In this document: in pieces, positions 5,686 to 7,654 of the stretch
Layout: every line of letters begins with the position of its first letter
Position numbering within the stretch: position 1 is the stretch's first letter
Assembly: GCA_030612305.1 (NCBI GenBank)
Contig: JAUWOG010000100.1
Location: forward strand, 1 to 7,654
Origin: Armatimonadota bacterium
Lineage (GTDB): Bacteria; Armatimonadota; Zipacnadia; Zipacnadales; UBA11051
Direction: 5' to 3'
DNA: 7,654 bases
The notes under the pieces: model-generated
Databases searched by the model: none
What the model was told of the DNA's origin: nothing
The model's input: only the letters and a program-made list of their open reading frames with translations
Program-made: the position numbers and the translations under genes

Positions 5686-7032
5686 ATGACTGCTTTCAGC
5701 GCAAGGCACCTCATGCTGGCACTCGTGGCAGTAGGCGTCGGGATGGTGCATGTGACGACGACTGCCGCGCAGGATGCGATTGATCCCGAAGCCCTGGTCT
5801 ATCCAGAGGGCAAGCGCTTCCCGCTGGTGCTCTACTCGATCCATACACCTGAAGAGATGGCGGAGGCCGGCGAGGCCGGCTGGATTGTCGGTCACACGTA
5901 CAATTTCAAGCCGGAGTACCTCGACATAGCCGACGATGCCGGCTGGCTGGCCGTCGCTCATCTGCGCGGCAAGGCGAAGGTGGAAGTCCCCCCGGAGCAG
6001 GCGGAAACTGATGCCACCGCCGCGACCGGCCAGGCCGCCAATACGGAGGAGGCCGGCGGCACGGCCAATCCCGTCAAGCCCGAAGAGAGGCCCATGACCG
6101 AGCAGGAAGCCGCCGCCGAAATTGCGCCCCTTGCCGCTCATCAGAACCTGGCATGGTGGGATCTGCCGGAGGAGCAGCGCTGGTGGCGCCCCGATGAATA
6201 CGACCTCGTGAAGAACCTCAGCGCCTGGACGCGCAAGTATGATCCCCGCCGGCGGCCCAACTACATGTACCTGCCCGGTCACTACACCGCCGAAGGTGTC
6301 GCCAAATATGTCGAATACCTCGACATCATCGGAGCCGGCACCTACACGGAATACTCACACCAGCCGCGTGCATGGGTCCGCTGGCGGCAGGAGCAAACCA
6401 TCGAGGGCATCGAGCTGGCCGGATATGAGCTCGGCCCGGATTACAGGAGCGGTCAGAAGACACCCATCGGCATCCCGATGCTGTTCTGCGACCCGCTGCA
6501 GATGGGGGTCATGATCCCCGCCGAGGCCTACCACGACTTCTGGTCATGTATTGCCTCCGGCGCGAAGGGCATCTTCGTCTTCTCCTACTGGCACCAGCGC
6601 GACGTGCCTACTCTGAAGAAGACATGGGAACTGGGCTACAAACGCGCCGCAGCCAATCTCATGGCCGCCGGCGACCTCAACCAGGCCATCCTCTTCGGCG
6701 AAGATGTCAAGCTTGAAGTCGAGATAACCAAAGGTGCCCCTCACACACCGACCTTCCGGCCCTACGGCGTCGAGGAGGACATCAGCCTCCCGTCAGTCAA
6801 CGTCCTCGCCACGGCCTACGAGGGCACACTGTACATAGTCGCCGTCAGTTCCCAGGAGCGGCCCGTAACCGCGAAGATAAGCGGCCTTCCCGAAGGCATC
6901 GGCGAGCTTGAGGTGCTCTTCGAGGACCGCCCCGAGGACAAGGGCGGGAACAAAGTCGCAGTCACCGCCGGCACCTTCGAGGACGCTTTCCCCTGGCTCT
7001 CCGTGCATCTGTACAAGGCACCAATGCCATAG
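5686..7032 (+). CDS. Secreted glycoside-hydrolase-like TIM-barrel protein, family unassigned
   Basis: This encodes 448 residues from ATG 5686, chosen because GGAGAGG lies 10 nt upstream and a proper signal peptide follows (hydrophobic 9-26, likely cleavage TTTAA before QD). In-frame starts further upstream, such as 5638, would bury it. Residues 43-95 (FPLVLYSIHTPEEM, then GWIVGHTYNF and GWLAVAHL) look like the first strands of a beta/alpha barrel. Residues 96-146 are an Ala/Glu/Thr/Pro-rich low-complexity insertion. The barrel resumes with WWDLPEEQ (Asp159, Glu162, Glu163), PNYMYLPG, GAGTYTEYS (Glu222) and GAKGIFVFSYW. From about 360 a beta-sandwich follows, with TLYIVAVSS, LEVLFEDR and WLSVHLYKAP, the usual C-terminal accessory domain of such hydrolases. 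The acidic residues named are candidates for catalysis, by inference only. I cannot assign a GH family; a non-catalytic carbohydrate-binding role remains possible. It lies 59 bp after nadA and 33 bp before the next gene. Confidence 0.75.
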   Translation: MTAFSARHLMLALVAVGVGMVHVTTTAAQDAIDPEALVYPEGKRFPLVLYSIHTPEEMAEAGEAGWIVGHTYNFKPEYLDIADDAGWLAVAHLRGKAKVEVPPEQAETDATAATGQAANTEEAGGTANPVKPEERPMTEQEAAAEIAPLAAHQNLAWWDLPEEQRWWRPDEYDLVKNLSAWTRKYDPRRRPNYMYLPGHYTAEGVAKYVEYLDIIGAGTYTEYSHQPRAWVRWRQEQTIEGIELAGYELGPDYRSGQKTPIGIPMLFCDPLQMGVMIPAEAYHDFWSCIASGAKGIFVFSYWHQRDVPTLKKTWELGYKRAAANLMAAGDLNQAILFGEDVKLEVEITKGAPHTPTFRPYGVEEDISLPSVNVLATAYEGTLYIVAVSSQERPVTAKISGLPEGIGELEVLFEDRPEDKGGNKVAVTAGTFEDAFPWLSVHLYKAPMP

Positions 7033-7065
7033 CAGACAAGCCATCTGTTCGACTGGCGGTGAAGC

Positions 7066-7590
7066 ATGGATACGGCCGAACCGATCTGGACATGCGCTCA
7101 ACTATGTGTGACTCTCGCTCTTGGCCTCCTGCTCTTCGTCGGCGCGGTGAGAATTGTCATGGGGATCTATCGTCGCAAGCGCATGGACAACCTGTTGGCG
7201 GAACTCCACGGCGAAAGCCTGCTCCAATCGGAGCCGGCAGCGCACTATTTCGGGCAGAAGTCGGTGGAGTGGCCACGGCCACGAGGGCCCGGAGCGCTGA
7301 TTCTTACATCCACGCGCTTGCGCTTTCGGCTTTGGTCGCCGGTCGAGGACCTCGAAATCCCCATCTCCGCCATAACTGGAATGGCTGCGCCCGTGACAGC
7401 TCGTAGTGTGCCCAGGCCACGGCGAGCGCTCTACGTGACCTTCAATAGCCAGCAGGGCGAAGAGGACGCAGCGACGTGGCTGGTGAAGGACCTCCCAGCC
7501 TGGCAGGAAGCGTTGGTCCAGGCAACCGGCGGGGCGGTGGAACGCCTGCGCGGAGTGGATGTCGGGTGGTGGGAACCCCCCAAGCCCTGA
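7066..7590 (+). CDS. Membrane-anchored GRAM/PH-like domain protein
   Basis: This encodes 174 residues. Residues 10-28, extending to about 34, form one transmembrane helix, followed by the basic stop-transfer stretch YRRKR at 35-39, so the bulk should be cytoplasmic. Residues 49-152 fit a GRAM or bacterial PH-like fold: GESLLQSEPAAHYF, then the hallmark GALILTSTRLRF, then LEIPISAITGM, RALYVTF and a closing helix (AATWLVKDLPAWQEALVQ). Such domains bind lipids or act as membrane-linked scaffolds; no partner can be named. The ATG at 7066 has only a weak GGTGA 3 nt upstream, so translation may depend partly on coupling to the gene ending 33 bp before. The fold call rests on pattern memory and is moderately secure. 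Confidence 0.75.
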   Translation: MDTAEPIWTCAQLCVTLALGLLLFVGAVRIVMGIYRRKRMDNLLAELHGESLLQSEPAAHYFGQKSVEWPRPRGPGALILTSTRLRFRLWSPVEDLEIPISAITGMAAPVTARSVPRPRRALYVTFNSQQGEEDAATWLVKDLPAWQEALVQATGGAVERLRGVDVGWWEPPKP

Positions 7591-7591
7591 G

Positions 7592-7646
7592 GCAGCCATA
7601 GCCAAGCTGCACACGAGAGCCCCGCCGGCTGAAACGCTGCGGGGTT
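7592..7646 (+). terminator. Possible terminator after the GRAM/PH-like gene
   Basis: Two hairpins follow the stop codon. A small one is GCAGC (7592-7596) with GCTGC (7606-7610). The main one is AGCCCCGC (7618-7625) with GCGGGGTT (7639-7646), eight pairs including one G-T, extended inwards by three pairs past a bulged C. Only two T residues follow the stem, so this is a weak intrinsic terminator or part of a bidirectional one. The last 64 bases of the window otherwise show no gene start. Confidence 0.4.
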
Positions 7647-7654
7647 CAACACTC

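Noticed and set aside
5623..6282. 219-codon minus-strand frame
   Set aside because: It is antisense to the signal peptide and barrel region of the hydrolase-like gene and shows no start signal or known motif.

Overview
This 7.65-kb, mostly GC-rich bacterial window has six protein-coding genes and no RNA genes, CRISPR array or insertion sequence that I can see. Several products carry export signals (two signal-peptidase-I type, one lipoprotein-like), and the gene set includes a large polysaccharide-lyase-like enzyme with a carbohydrate-binding module and an orphan quinolinate synthase. This suggests a free-living Gram-negative saccharolytic bacterium of the Planctomycetota/Armatimonadota/Verrucomicrobiota kind. 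That placement is inference; nothing in the window fixes the phylum.

Layout: (1) Positions 1-813, minus strand: the first 271 codons of a secreted or lipoprotein-like protein with a long heptad coiled coil, cut by the left edge. (2) 814-1015: a divergent intergenic region. (3) 1016-4093, plus strand: a secreted ~1025-residue heparinase II/III-like polysaccharide lyase with an inserted CBM35/CBM6-like module. (4) 4094-4220: a convergent intergenic region with two tandem hairpins, each introduced by the same 10-bp sequence. (5) 4221-4538, minus strand: a 105-residue two-helix membrane protein with an extended -10 promoter. (6) 4709-5626, plus strand: nadA, with a near-consensus sigma-70 promoter and all three iron-sulfur cysteines. 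(7) 5686-7032, plus strand: a secreted glycoside-hydrolase-like TIM-barrel protein of no family I can name. (8) 7066-7590, plus strand: a membrane-anchored protein with a GRAM/PH-like domain. A hairpin that may terminate transcription lies at 7618-7646.

nadA and the two genes after it run in the same direction with 59- and 33-bp gaps, and I see no clear terminator between them, so they may be co-transcribed from the nadA promoter. NadA makes quinolinate for NAD synthesis. The lyase and the glycoside-hydrolase-like protein both look like exported carbohydrate-active enzymes and could act on one polysaccharide, but they sit in separate transcription units and no transporter or regulator links them here. 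I found no defence system, mobile element or clearly new multi-gene system. The most useful leads are the modular hairpin repeats, the unassigned glycoside-hydrolase-like protein and the edge-truncated coiled-coil protein.
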